A stretch of DNA of 64,000 nt, from assembly GCA_040902885.1 (NCBI GenBank), contig JBBDWK010000086.1, forward strand, positions 1 to 64,000, read 5' to 3'. This DNA is from JBBDWK01 sp040902885. Lineage in GTDB: Bacteria; Acidobacteriota; Terriglobia; Bryobacterales; Bryobacteraceae. A program made the translations under genes and the position numbers. The notes beneath the pieces are model-generated. The model worked only from the letters and a program-made list of their open reading frames with translations, did no database searches and was not told the DNA's origin. Shown piece after piece: positions 22,070 through 31,136 of the stretch. Position 1 is the first letter of the stretch; each line of letters begins with the position of its first letter.

Positions 22070-23905
22070 CTATCGATCGTTCCGGCCGCCGCCGGCGATC
22101 CAGAGTATGGCCACGCCGATCGCGGCAGACAAAAGTGAGGCGGCGAACACAGCGATCTTGGCGGCCGCGAAATCGGATTCGCGGGGAAAGGCCTCTCCGG
22201 CGATGAACAGCGACATGGTGAAGCCGATACCGGCCAGGGCGCCCGCGCCCGCCACCTGCCGCCAGGAATACTCGTCCGGCTTGGCGGCAATACCCAGCCA
22301 CACCGCCAACGCGGACGCCGAGACCAGTCCCAGCGGCTTGCCGGCCACCAGTCCGATGACGATCGCCAGCACGAGGGGTTCGTGGCCGCTCAAGACGTCG
22401 GCGCTTAACGCGACGCCAGCGTTGGCTAACGCGAACAGCGGCAGCACTACGTAGTTTGACCGCACCGACACGGTTCTCAACATGCGGTCGGCCGGCGATT
22501 CGAGCCGGTCGTGGATGGCGTCCAACGCGCGCATGGCGGGTTCGGAAGGCCCGTGCCGCAACACTTCCCCATCCTGCCGCGTCTCGGCCATCAGGATCGC
22601 GTCCGCTTGCGCCCTTAAGGCCCGCAGATTGGGCGGCTGCCGGGTCGGGATGAACATTGCGAGGATCACACCGGCCAGCGTGGCGTGGAGGCCGCCGGCA
22701 TACACCAAGGCCCACAAAGCGACGCCCACCAGCGCATAGGGAGCTGCGCGGTACACTCCGAACCGATTGAGCAGCGCCAACAAGCCAGTCATGGCGCCGG
22801 CGGCAGCGAGGTAACCCGGGTGCAGCCCCCTGGAATAAAAGAGCGCCACCACGATAATCGCGCCGATATCGTCGACGATGGCTGCGGCCGTCAGGAAGAT
22901 ACGCAGCTCGACCGGCACTCGACTCCCCATCATGACGATCAACGCGACCACGAAGGCCGTGTCGGTCGCCATCGGCACCCCCCACCCATGCGACCACGGC
23001 CCTTGTGGAAGGGCCAGCCTGTACAACAGCGCCGGCACGGCCATGCCTCCGATCGCCGCTGCGATCGGAAATGCCGCGGACTGCCGGCCCGCCAAATGGC
23101 CGATAGAGAACTCGCGCTTGATCTCGAGGCCCACCACCAGAAAGAAAATAGTCAGAAGTCCGTGATTAACCCAATGCAGCAGCGACATCCGGAAACTGGC
23201 GCCGTCGAATGCGATACCCAGGTCCTTTTCCCAGAACGCGGAGAAGCCAGGCCCCAGCGCTGAATTGGTCAACGCCACGGCCAGAGCTGCTGCCAGGAGC
23301 AACAGCAGCCCGGCGGAGGGCGCCCATCTGGCGAAGTCGAGTGCGGCCGAACGCACGCGGTGTCCCAGCGAGCCCAGCATCGCGTCGACAAGCGGGCTCT
23401 CTTCCCACAAGCCGTCGTACCGGCGGCCATTGATGAAGAAAGTCGGCGTGATCCTCACGCCGCTTGCGTGCGCGCTGTCCACGTCGGCATCCACCCGCGC
23501 CTTGGCGCGGCTGGCCATGTCGGACGCGTGTTCCGGACTTTCCCCGGCGAGGCCCAGATCGTCCGCGACGGCGCGCAGGTCGTCCTCAACCAGCATGTTC
23601 GACCGCGTCATCAAGGCGACATGAGCCTTCCAGAAATGCCTGGGATCGCGGGCGCCCTCCGCCAGCTCGGCGGCGCGGCGGGCGATGTCGCTGCCTGGGT
23701 CTGGCCGGTGCCGGAAAACATAGCGCAGGCGATCCCCGAACCGATCGCGAAGCTCGCCAATCCCCTCGTTAGCCGCCCGGCAGTGCGGGCACGCATAGCT
23801 GCCGTATTCGACCAGTGTGATTTCGGCGCCGGCGGGACCAAGGATGTGATCGAACGCCTCGTCCACCGGCCGGTCGAGCCGATTGCGCCTCTCTATTTGC
23901 GCCAT
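22070..23905 (-). CDS. nhaA: DsbA-like thioredoxin domain fused to an NhaA Na+/H+ antiporter
   Basis: 611 aa. Residues ~25-180 are a DsbA-family thioredoxin fold with the active-site motif C39-P-H-C42, an FWKAHVALM helix and a cis-Pro loop (ITPTFFING, Pro154). No signal peptide precedes it, so this domain is predicted cytosolic. From ~195 onward the protein is a complete NhaA: WVNHGLLTIFFLVVGLEIKREF, GWGVPMATDTAFVVAL, the essential Asp pair D345-D346 (AAIVDDIGAI) and a late VAGKPLGL segment with the conserved Lys. It would exchange Na+ for H+ across the inner membrane. The CPHC domain might sense redox state or pH stress. The upstream lipoprotein gene ends 139 bp away. I see no ribosome site beyond a G-run. 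Confidence 0.88.
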   Translation of the reverse strand: MAQIERRNRLDRPVDEAFDHILGPAGAEITLVEYGSYACPHCRAANEGIGELRDRFGDRLRYVFRHRPDPGSDIARRAAELAEGARDPRHFWKAHVALMTRSNMLVEDDLRAVADDLGLAGESPEHASDMASRAKARVDADVDSAHASGVRITPTFFINGRRYDGLWEESPLVDAMLGSLGHRVRSAALDFARWAPSAGLLLLLAAALAVALTNSALGPGFSAFWEKDLGIAFDGASFRMSLLHWVNHGLLTIFFLVVGLEIKREFSIGHLAGRQSAAFPIAAAIGGMAVPALLYRLALPQGPWSHGWGVPMATDTAFVVALIVMMGSRVPVELRIFLTAAAIVDDIGAIIVVALFYSRGLHPGYLAAAGAMTGLLALLNRFGVYRAAPYALVGVALWALVYAGGLHATLAGVILAMFIPTRQPPNLRALRAQADAILMAETRQDGEVLRHGPSEPAMRALDAIHDRLESPADRMLRTVSVRSNYVVLPLFALANAGVALSADVLSGHEPLVLAIVIGLVAGKPLGLVSASALAVWLGIAAKPDEYSWRQVAGAGALAGIGFTMSLFIAGEAFPRESDFAAAKIAVFAASLLSAAIGVAILWIAGGGRNDR

Positions 23906-24043
23906 GAGACCCCCGTGGGGCGACGGCGTCTATCCATGGAAGAGCATCGTCGCGGCGGCGGATGAGACATTCGGCCGCCGCGACCTTGCAGCGTTCCTCC
24001 AGAGCGGCTGACGCGATAGCGAAACAGTAGCATGGGCGGTACG

Positions 24044-24664
24044 TCAACGTGTTGACGCGAGCTGATTGGCCATCGACTTAACCAGGCGATCGACAGTAAT
24101 CTGGGCCGCCGCCGTGAGGCTGCTAACGACCCCTGGAATGTTCCGATTCTCAACTGGCGCCATTTCCGATGCCGTATCGCTCCATACAACCGATCCCGTC
24201 CGGGCATCGAGCAGTTGCGCGGAGATCGCACATTCGACGTGGACATCGCTACCCCGGTCTACTTCTTCCAAACGCTCTATGCGGCCGGTCAACACGTACG
24301 CTGCCCCGATGCCCGGCTCCTGAGTTGCAACATACTGGAAAAGCGACTGCGCCCGGAGTGTGTCCGCCATGAACCGCGTGATGGATTGACGCGGATTCAT
24401 CGCCCACCGATGGTATTCGTAGAACCCGACTTCCACCGGACTGGGACGGTACACGATGCGGCCTTGGCAAAGGTAATCCGGGCACCCGAACTCACGGACC
24501 ACGACCGCGCCGAAGGCCTTACGCGGCGCCGTAGTCGGAGGGGCGGGCCGTGGGAAGTTCAGGATATAGCTCGTGGGATATTGTACCTTCGCACAAGCAT
24601 CGAGCAATAGTACCCCCAGGAGGGCTGCCGCGAGCGGATGACGGAGATCGCCTGCACCCTTCAC
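24044..24664 (-). CDS. PqiC/Mla-type ABC transport auxiliary lipoprotein
   Basis: 206 aa. The leader ends in a lipobox-like LLLDAC, so Cys ~24 would be lipidated, followed by 'VQYPTSYILNFPRP' typical of the ABC-type transport auxiliary component (PqiC-like) that works with MCE proteins in lipid transport between membranes. The core (AVVVREFGCPDYLCQGRIVYRPSPVEVGFYEYHRWAMNP, YVLTGRIERLEEVDRG, LLDARTGSVVWSD) appears complete and in frame. Its GTG start overlaps the stop of the truncated mlaD-like remnant (GTGA, 24661-24664), showing the ancestral operon order. With the permease, ATPase and most of MlaD lost upstream, this protein has no obvious local partner and may be on its way to decay. Confidence 0.75.
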   Translation of the reverse strand: MKGAGDLRHPLAAALLGVLLLDACAKVQYPTSYILNFPRPAPPTTAPRKAFGAVVVREFGCPDYLCQGRIVYRPSPVEVGFYEYHRWAMNPRQSITRFMADTLRAQSLFQYVATQEPGIGAAYVLTGRIERLEEVDRGSDVHVECAISAQLLDARTGSVVWSDTASEMAPVENRNIPGVVSSLTAAAQITVDRLVKSMANQLASTR

Positions 24665-25143
24665 TGAGGTACCTTCCTGTCGGGTGGCTGCTTGATGCGA
24701 ATGAGGCTCCAGGGACGTTGCTTCAGAGAGTCGGTCAGCTCCTGAAGGTTCTCCGAGGTTGAACGCAGATTCCGCACCGTCTCCGCGATGTTGTCGTCAT
24801 TTGCGCGAATTACATTCTGCATACCGGCCAGGAGCGTGCGTGCCTGCTGTATCGTACGCTCCAGCTCCGCGAGCGCTAATGTGAGTGGATCTCGAAGCGC
24901 GTCGATTGTGGTGTTCACATTGGTAACGGTGCGATCCACGTTCCCTACCACCGGCTGGACCGACGTGACAACAGAATCCGCGTGTTTCGCTAAAGCGGAG
25001 ACCTGATTCATAAGTCGATCGATTTTCGGCGACTCCCGATCAATCAAGGCATCTACTTGTGCAAGAATTCGTTCAATCCGTTTCTGGTTCCCCGGACCAC
25101 TGACCTCATTTAGATTCGCCAGCAATGCAGTTGCGTAATCAGT
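24661..25143 (-). pseudogene. C-terminal half of an MlaD-like (MCE) protein, 5'-truncated
   Basis: About 160 codons remain in frame (TDYATALLANLNEVSGPGNQ... to KQPPDRKVPQ). The text matches the helical C-terminal region of MCE/MlaD proteins: 'SGPGNQKRIERILAQVDAL', 'VGNVDRTVTNVNTTIDALRDP', 'LRSTSENLQELTDSLKQRPWSLIR'. The N-terminal anchor helix and the MCE beta-barrel domain, about 150 residues, are absent. The only start in this frame is an internal TTG at 25125. The frame enters directly from a STAS-like fragment in another frame near 25130-25143, which marks a deletion junction. The downstream lipoprotein still overlaps the stop. Confidence 0.72.
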
Positions 25144-25324
25144 TGATGCGCGGAGTCCGCGACAGTACAGACCGCAGGCGTGGCGATGAGTCGACGGTCA
25201 CGCGGCCGATTACGGTAACCGTTGCCTGGGAACCCGTCCGGACAACCCGCACATCGATCTCATCTGCCTCGAGAGGCCCATTGTCCGCTCCGGCGCCTTT
25301 TGTCCAACGGCCAAATAATGCCAT
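25139..25324 (-). pseudogene. N-terminal fragment of a STAS-domain protein (probable MlaE-type permease or its STAS partner)
   Basis: 61 codons starting MALFGRW. Residues ~23-50 (VDVR/VVRTGSQATVTVIGRVTVDSSPRLRSVL region) have the beta-alpha opening of a STAS domain. A whole STAS domain needs ~100 residues and should contain a DxSG loop; here the frame stops after SRTPRIN, where the sequence switches into the mlaD frame. In Mla-type operons a STAS domain lies at the start of MlaE or as a separate small gene before it. The rest of this gene, an MlaF ATPase gene and the first half of mlaD appear to have been removed in one event. Confidence 0.6.
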
Positions 25325-25331
25325 GTTGCCG

Positions 25332-25556
25332 CTACAGGAGGAACTGGGTATTGCCTGAGCGCCCGCGCGCCGGTTCCGCGGAGTAGACGTTGCGCTCGCT
25401 GTCCAAGACCTCGAGAGACCTCGTTACGCCCCCGCCATAGCGAATCTCGGACAGCCGTGACGCGTCCCTGTGGGTGGCTGTCAGCGCTTCCTGCTGCATC
25501 TTGAATTCCGTGGTTCTATCGAACCCGATCGGGGCGGCGCTTACTGCCCGCGCCAT
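25332..25556 (-). pseudogene. Fragment of a TolC/NodT-type outer-membrane efflux factor
   Basis: The segment 'TEFKMQQEALTATHRDASRLSEIRY' followed by GGGVTRSLEVLDSERNVYSAE is unmistakable for the C-terminal helical hairpin of outer-membrane factors of RND pumps (pattern ...ASRLSxxRYxGGVTxxLEVLDxERxxxxAE). Only ~55 such codons remain. The first ~14 codons do not look homologous, and the usual ending (VQLYKALGGGW) is missing: the frame stops after GNTQFLL. It lies 7 nt before the STAS fragment on the same strand and 116 bp from an intact RND adaptor gene on the other strand, so it may be the ruined partner of that pump. Confidence 0.72.
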
Positions 25557-25672
25557 GATATGTCACTTTTTATTTCACGCCCCGTATTTTGACTTCGGGG
25601 TGTATCCTTATGAGGAAGATTGACGCCATTTAATATGTCGAGAAGATTCATGCGGAAACCAGAGGTGCGCCC

Positions 25673-26917
25673 GTGTCGTTGAATCCGAAGAAAGCCGTCG
25701 GGTTCCTGCTAATTGCCGGTCTATGTGCGTTTGCCGGACTCAGGATCCGTAACGTATACGAAACAAAGGCCGATCCGAAGGCCGGGAAGAAGGGCGGACC
25801 GGCCGTACGCGTGGTCAGTGTGAGCGTCGATCGTGCCACATTGGGAGCCATCAAGGAGGAGATCCTTCTGACTGGATCGCTGAAGGCCAAAGAGCAGGTG
25901 GACGTGACACCCAAGGCTGCCGGCCGGGTGGAAAAGCTGCTGGTGCAGGTAGGCGATGCGGTGAAGCAGGGCGATCTGATCGCGGTGCTGGAAGACGCCG
26001 AGCTGCAGCAGCAGGTCAACCGGGCGGTGGCGGCACAAGCCGTAGCCAAGGCCTCTTCCGCCCAGCGGAAGGCCGAACTCAAGAATGCGCAGGCCGATTC
26101 TCAGAGAGCCGAGGTGCTGTTCAAGTCGGGTTTGATTCCGCGGCAGGAAATGGAGAGCAGGCAGACGGCCTTCCAGGTTGTGCAGGCGCAGGTGCAGCTT
26201 GCGGCGGCCCAGGAACAGCAGGCCGAAGCCGAGATGAACGAGCTGAAAATCCGGCTTGCCCAGACCAGAATCTACTCGCCCATGGATGGCCACGTGGCCC
26301 GGCGCTTTGTAGACGTGGGAGCGCTTGTCGCCCCCTCCAATCCCATCGTCAATCTGGTCAACCTTTCCACCATGGTTACCTTGGCCAACGTGCCGGAACG
26401 GGAGGTGGGTAAGCTTCGCGTCGGCAACCAGGCGACGGTGACGATGGATGCCTTTGGCGAACAGAAATACTTCGGCCGCGTGGCGCGGATTAGTCCGGTG
26501 CTGGATGCGGCAACGCGCAGCGCGATGGTGGAAGTGGAGGTTCCCAACCCGGATGGCGCTTTGAAGGCGGAGATGTTCGCACGCGTGATGCTGGACCTCG
26601 CCAGCACTCGCCAGGCCGTTACCATCCCGCGGGAAGCGCTGGTTTATCGCGGCCAGCAGCCCGGCGTCTACGTGCTCCAGGGCGACCGGCCGGTTTTTCG
26701 GAATGTGGAGACCGGTATGACGCAGGGCCGGGAGGTCGAAATCACGGCGAATCTCGAGGCGGGAACCACCATCGTTTCCCGCGGCGCCAGCATGCTGGGC
26801 GAAGGCGACCGGATTCGCATCGCCGATGGCGCGGAGAATGCCCAGGGCGCGGAAAAATCCAAGAAACGTCTCCGGGCGGCCGAAGATGTTGCCTCCAATC
26901 CCGTAAGCGCGAACTAG
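25673..26917 (+). CDS. RND efflux pump periplasmic adaptor (HlyD/MFP family)
   Basis: 414 aa. One N-terminal membrane segment (VGFLLIAGLCAFAGLRI) anchors a periplasmic protein with a barrel-sandwich/lipoyl half motif (LTGSLKAKEQVDVTPKAAGRVEKLLVQVGDAVKQGDLIAVLED), a long coiled-coil hairpin (residues ~105-180, Ala/Glu/Gln-rich), the second lipoyl half (IYSPMDGHVARRFVDVGALV), a beta-barrel and a membrane-proximal domain. It bridges the inner-membrane pump to an outer-membrane channel. GTG at 25673 is preceded by AGAGGTG. The permease gene begins 4 bp after the stop. No intact outer-membrane factor is nearby; a fragment of one lies upstream on the opposite strand. Confidence 0.9.
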   Translation: MSLNPKKAVGFLLIAGLCAFAGLRIRNVYETKADPKAGKKGGPAVRVVSVSVDRATLGAIKEEILLTGSLKAKEQVDVTPKAAGRVEKLLVQVGDAVKQGDLIAVLEDAELQQQVNRAVAAQAVAKASSAQRKAELKNAQADSQRAEVLFKSGLIPRQEMESRQTAFQVVQAQVQLAAAQEQQAEAEMNELKIRLAQTRIYSPMDGHVARRFVDVGALVAPSNPIVNLVNLSTMVTLANVPEREVGKLRVGNQATVTMDAFGEQKYFGRVARISPVLDAATRSAMVEVEVPNPDGALKAEMFARVMLDLASTRQAVTIPREALVYRGQQPGVYVLQGDRPVFRNVETGMTQGREVEITANLEAGTTIVSRGASMLGEGDRIRIADGAENAQGAEKSKKRLRAAEDVASNPVSAN

Positions 26918-26921
26918 CTCT

Positions 26922-29900
26922 ATGAGCCTGCCTGAATTCTCCATCCACCGCCCCGTCACCATTCTGATGGCGTGTCTGATCCTGATCCTCCTGGGCGGGA
27001 TCGCATTCGTAAGGCTTCCCGTCGACCTGATGCCAGACACGGTATATCCGACCATCAGTGTGCGCGCCGAATATCCGGGAGTTGCGCCCGAGGAGATGGA
27101 GAACCTGGTGGCGCGGCCGCTCGAAGAGGCCTTCAGCTCGGCGCCGGGCGTCGAAGAGATCACCTCCACGTCGTCGGAGGGATCGACCTATATCAGAGTC
27201 TCCTTTGCCTACGGGATGGATCTCGACGAAGCGGCCAACGAGCTGCGCATCCGGCTCGACCGGCGGCGGGCCAGTCTGCCGGAGGACATGGAGCCGCCGA
27301 TCATGTACAAGTTCGACGTCTCGCAGTATCCCATCATGTTCCTTACCGTAGCGGCTAACGACATGAATCCGAAGGAACTGCGCCACTTCGTCGAAAAGCA
27401 GATTCAATATCGGCTGGAGCGCGTTCCCGGCGTGGCCCAGTTTACCGTTCGCGGTGGGCTGCGGCGTGAAATCCACGTGGACTTGAACCTCGAGAAGCTC
27501 CGGTCGCTCGATCTCTCCGTAAGGAATGTAGTCGATATCGTTCGGGAGGAGAACCTGAACCGTCCGGTAGGCCCGGTGCAGGAAGGCCGTTTTGAAGTTC
27601 TGCTGCGCACGCAGGGCGAGTTTCAGAACCTGGATCAGATCCGCAACCTGGTTGTGACCACCCGCAAAGGCGTTCCGGTTTATCTGCGCGACATTGCCGT
27701 GGTTGAGGATTCGCATGAAGAAGTCCGGCAGATGGTGAGCGTGGATGGCGAGCCGGCCGTGCGGCTGTTCATTTACAAGCAGTCGGGCGCGAACACCGTC
27801 CAGGTGTCCGATGCCGTTTGGGAAGAGGTCGAGCGCCTGCATCGCGACTATCCCAATATCTCCATCTCCTCCACCGGCGACACAGCGGAATTCATCAAGG
27901 CCGCCATCAATAACGTGAAGGACTCGGCAGTGCAGGGCTCGGCCCTCGCCGTGCTCGTCCTTCTGCTTTTCCTGCGCAGCTTTTCAAGCGTGGCTATCAT
28001 CGGCGTGGCCATCCCCATCTCCGTGATCTCCACGTTCGCGCTCATGCACTTCGCCGGCTTTACCCTAAATACCGTATCTTTCGGCGGGCTGGCGCTGGGC
28101 GTTGGCATGCTGGTGGATAACGCCATCGTAGTCCTGGAGAACATTTTCCGGCACAGGGAGCAGGGCAAGAGTCCACAGGAGGCGGCGGTTCGGGGAAGCC
28201 GTGAAGTGGGCTTGGCCATCACCGCGTCCAGCCTGACCACCCTGGCGGTGTTCGTTCCGGTTCTGTTCCTGAGCGGCATGTCCGCCGTGACCTTTCAGCA
28301 ACTGGCCTACGTGGTCTCGTTCTCTCTCATCTGCTCGCTGCTGGTGGCGTTGACGATCGTTCCGGTTCTCTGCGCCCGCTACCTGCGGTCTGGCGCTTCT
28401 CCAAAAGCGAAAGGCGGAGTTCTGGGTGGTATCAACCGCTGGATGGCTTCGTGGCAGGACAACATGGCCAACAGCTACGGCGGCGTGATCTCCTGGGCCC
28501 TGGACCATCGCAAGACGGTTGTTCTGACCGCGACCGTTCTCTTCGCCGGCTCTATGTGGCTTGCGCCGCTGGTGGGCGTGGAGTTGACGCCGGAAGCCGA
28601 CGAGGGCGAGATCCGTGTGGAAATCGAGATGGAACCCGGCACGCGCGTCGAGGTAACCGATGCCATGGCCCAACACCTGGCTGGCATCATTCGCGAAAAA
28701 GTGCCCGAACTCAGGAACATCATGGTCGAGACGGGAGGCGGCGGCTTCTCCCGCGGCTCCTCGCAGCATACCGGCGAAATTCGCGTCCGGCTGGTGGAAC
28801 AGTCGCAGCGCGAGCGCAGCGCAAAGGACGTAGCGATGGCCCTGCGCCCGATGCTGACCGTCCAGCCCGGCGTCGTGGTTCGAACGCGCGTGAGCAGCGG
28901 CATGTTTACCCGCGGCAGCCGGTCCGGCAGTTCGGGCGGGGATCGTCTTACCGTCGAGATCCGCGGGTTCGACATGGCCGTCCTCCAGGATCTGGCGGTG
29001 AAAGTTCGCGATGTAATGGCGAATGTTCCCGGCGTTCCCGAGGTGCAAGTCAGCCGGCAGCCCGGCATGCCCGAGATGCTTCTCAGCGTCGACCGCTTGA
29101 AGGCCTCGACCATGGGCCTGAACGTCTCCGACATCGCGGAAGCCATGGAAACTTCGATCGGCGGCCGCCGCACGTCCATGTACCGGCAGGAGGGCGATGA
29201 GTTCAACATCCTGGTGCGCCTGCAGGAGCGCGACCGGCTCAATCTGGCCCAGGTCGGCAAGATCCCGCTCTCCACGCCGTTGGGACAGACCATTCCAGCC
29301 GAGACCGTGGTGCGGATGCGCCGCCAGGAAGGGCCCGTGTCGATTGACCGCGCGGACCAGGAACGAATCATCATCGTTTCCGGCGCTTTGGGCGACCGCG
29401 ACCTGGGCAGCGTGATGCGCGATCTGGACGAGCGGTTGCGCAGCGTTCCCAAGCCCCTAGGTTACGAGTTCAAGTATGGCGGAGAGTACGAAGAGCAGCA
29501 GGAGACGTTCCAGGAGCTGACGTTCGCGGCCATTCTGGCGCTGATTCTGGTCTATATGGTGATGGCCTCGCAGTTCGAGTCGCTGCGCGACCCGTTCATT
29601 ATTTTGTTCTCAATACCGCTGGCCGCGATCGGGGTGGTCGGCATTTTGGTGCTCACCAATACGACGTTCAACATGCAGGGATTTCTGGGCGTGATCATCC
29701 TGGTGGGCGTGGTGGTGAACAATGCCATCATCCTGATCGATGCGATCATCCAGTTGCGGCGCGACCACGGTTACGAGCTGCGCGATGCGATCGTCACCAG
29801 CGGCCGGCAGAGGCTGCGCCCCATCCTGATGACGACCATCACCACCGTGCTTGGACTCATACCCATGGCGCTGGGCATCGGCGAAGGCTCGGAGCTGCAG

Positions 29901-30065
29901 GCCCCTCTGGCCCGCGTGGTCATCGGCGGTCTCACGACTTCGACGCTCATCACGTTGGTTGTAATCCCGGTGGTGTATTCGGTTCTGGAGGAGCGCACCG
30001 AGAAGGTGCGCAGCCGGAGAGCGGTGGCAGCGAGCCTGCAGCCCGTGGAAAGCCCGGGAGACTAA
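26922..30065 (+). CDS. RND-family (AcrB/HAE1-like) efflux permease
   Basis: 1047 aa, full length for the family, with twelve helices and two large periplasmic loops. The start 'LPEFSIHRPVTILMACLILILLGGIAF' and the 'RLPVDLMPDTVYPTISVRAEYPGVAPEEME' block are standard. The proton-relay helix 4 motif reads GGLALGVGMLVDNAIVVLENIFRH, with a single acidic Asp as in many HAE1 homologues (AcrB has two). The second half has 'GFLGVIILVGVVVNNAIILIDAI' and RLRPILMTTITTVLGLIPMALG. It exports drugs, lipids or metabolites using the proton gradient; substrate unknown. It is translated from the same message as the adaptor, and its stop is 5 bp from the convergent dehydrogenase gene. Confidence 0.92.
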   Translation: MSLPEFSIHRPVTILMACLILILLGGIAFVRLPVDLMPDTVYPTISVRAEYPGVAPEEMENLVARPLEEAFSSAPGVEEITSTSSEGSTYIRVSFAYGMDLDEAANELRIRLDRRRASLPEDMEPPIMYKFDVSQYPIMFLTVAANDMNPKELRHFVEKQIQYRLERVPGVAQFTVRGGLRREIHVDLNLEKLRSLDLSVRNVVDIVREENLNRPVGPVQEGRFEVLLRTQGEFQNLDQIRNLVVTTRKGVPVYLRDIAVVEDSHEEVRQMVSVDGEPAVRLFIYKQSGANTVQVSDAVWEEVERLHRDYPNISISSTGDTAEFIKAAINNVKDSAVQGSALAVLVLLLFLRSFSSVAIIGVAIPISVISTFALMHFAGFTLNTVSFGGLALGVGMLVDNAIVVLENIFRHREQGKSPQEAAVRGSREVGLAITASSLTTLAVFVPVLFLSGMSAVTFQQLAYVVSFSLICSLLVALTIVPVLCARYLRSGASPKAKGGVLGGINRWMASWQDNMANSYGGVISWALDHRKTVVLTATVLFAGSMWLAPLVGVELTPEADEGEIRVEIEMEPGTRVEVTDAMAQHLAGIIREKVPELRNIMVETGGGGFSRGSSQHTGEIRVRLVEQSQRERSAKDVAMALRPMLTVQPGVVVRTRVSSGMFTRGSRSGSSGGDRLTVEIRGFDMAVLQDLAVKVRDVMANVPGVPEVQVSRQPGMPEMLLSVDRLKASTMGLNVSDIAEAMETSIGGRRTSMYRQEGDEFNILVRLQERDRLNLAQVGKIPLSTPLGQTIPAETVVRMRRQEGPVSIDRADQERIIIVSGALGDRDLGSVMRDLDERLRSVPKPLGYEFKYGGEYEEQQETFQELTFAAILALILVYMVMASQFESLRDPFIILFSIPLAAIGVVGILVLTNTTFNMQGFLGVIILVGVVVNNAIILIDAIIQLRRDHGYELRDAIVTSGRQRLRPILMTTITTVLGLIPMALGIGEGSELQAPLARVVIGGLTTSTLITLVVIPVVYSVLEERTEKVRSRRAVAASLQPVESPGD

Positions 30066-30070
30066 GGGCC

Positions 30071-31045
30071 CTACTCTTTCGGAGCGGCAGCCACTACCAC
30101 GTTTTCCGGTTCTCCCGCCAGAAAGCTCCAAATATTATCCACCGACAGTTGCAGGCCGGCTTCGAGCGTCTCGGGGGTTATGCCAGCGCAGTGAGGGGTC
30201 AGCACCACGTTCGGAAGCTGTGTGAGCGGGTGTCCGGAGGGCAGCGGCTCCTTATCGAAGACGTCCAGTCCCGCCCCGGAGATGCGGCCGCTCGATAGCG
30301 CTTCCATCATCGCCGCTTCGTCCACGACAGGCCCGCGCGCGGTGTTGACGAAGATCGCAGAGCGCTTCATGGCCTGAAACTCGCGCGCGCCGATCATGCG
30401 CCGGGTCTGCTCGGAGAGACGCAGGTGGAGGCTCACCACGTCGCTGCGCCGGAAGAGTTCCTCCCACTCCACCAATTCAAAACCGAGCGCCGGGTTGGGG
30501 TGCATGGTCCATGCGATTACTTTCATTCCAATGCCCTGCCCAAGGCGCGCGAACTGGCGTCCGATGGCGCCCAGCCCAATGATGCCCAGCGTCTTGCCGT
30601 GCAGTTGGACCATCTGTCCGCGCGGCCATTCTCCGCTGCGCGTCGCGGCGTCGATCCGGTTCAGGTTGCGCGCCACCGCAAGGGTGAGCGCCAGCGCATG
30701 CTCCCCAATCGAGATTGCGGCCACGCCCGGCGTGTTGGTCACCGTGACGCCCGCGCAACCCGCGGCCTTCAGATCCACGTTGTCCGTTCCGGTGCCCCAG
30801 ATCGAGAGCAATCTCAGATGCGGCGCATTCCGGAATACGTTCTCCGTGAAGCGCGCCGACGAGCGGATGTTGATTACGATCCCGGCATCGCGAATGCGCT
30901 CGATCAGCGTCTCCTCCGACCCCGGCAGCGAGTCGTAATACTGCACGTCGGCCTTCCGCAGCAGATTCTGGTAGGCCTGACTCGGTCCCATCACGGGCGG
31001 CGCATCGTCCGGCACGACGACGCGGGGTTTCTGGCCAATCGGCAT
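30071..31045 (-). CDS. NAD-dependent D-2-hydroxyacid dehydrogenase
   Basis: 324 aa. Rossmann motif GLGAIGRQFARLG follows the 'MVQLHGKTLGII' strand. The catalytic Arg is in NTARGPVVDE, Glu in the DKEPLP segment, and His in TPHCAG, in the correct order for the D-2-hydroxyacid (phosphoglycerate/glyoxylate/lactate) dehydrogenase family. The substrate cannot be fixed; a 3-phosphoglycerate ACT domain is absent. The frame is open to a TTG at 31081. I prefer ATG 31045 (MPIGQKPRVVVPDD) because TATTCT stands exactly 6 nt before it, the leaderless-promoter signature of this window. It is convergent with the RND permease, 5 bp apart. Confidence 0.87.
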   Translation of the reverse strand: MPIGQKPRVVVPDDAPPVMGPSQAYQNLLRKADVQYYDSLPGSEETLIERIRDAGIVINIRSSARFTENVFRNAPHLRLLSIWGTGTDNVDLKAAGCAGVTVTNTPGVAAISIGEHALALTLAVARNLNRIDAATRSGEWPRGQMVQLHGKTLGIIGLGAIGRQFARLGQGIGMKVIAWTMHPNPALGFELVEWEELFRRSDVVSLHLRLSEQTRRMIGAREFQAMKRSAIFVNTARGPVVDEAAMMEALSSGRISGAGLDVFDKEPLPSGHPLTQLPNVVLTPHCAGITPETLEAGLQLSVDNIWSFLAGEPENVVVAAAPKE

Positions 31046-31080
31046 CTCGCCAGAATAGTTGGCCCCTGCAACGCGCGTCA

Positions 31081-31136
31081 ACTGTTGTGCGGACGCATGT
31101 CGCCGAAAGCCCAGCCCGGAGTATCCAGCACGGCCT
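31081..31136. repeat. Copy A of a ~56-bp direct repeat flanking a TonB receptor gene
   Basis: This stretch and 34681-34736 share the core ATGTCGCCGAAAGCCC and then GGAGTATCCAGCACGGCC, with a handful of substitutions and one or two short indels elsewhere. Copy A covers the last bases of the receptor gene's 3' end; copy B lies about 90 bp before its start. Both are in the same orientation. I do not recognise the element. Confidence 0.6.

Noticed and set aside
25721..27169. 482-codon minus-strand open frame over the RND adaptor and permease
   Set aside because: Antisense to two well-supported genes; shadow.
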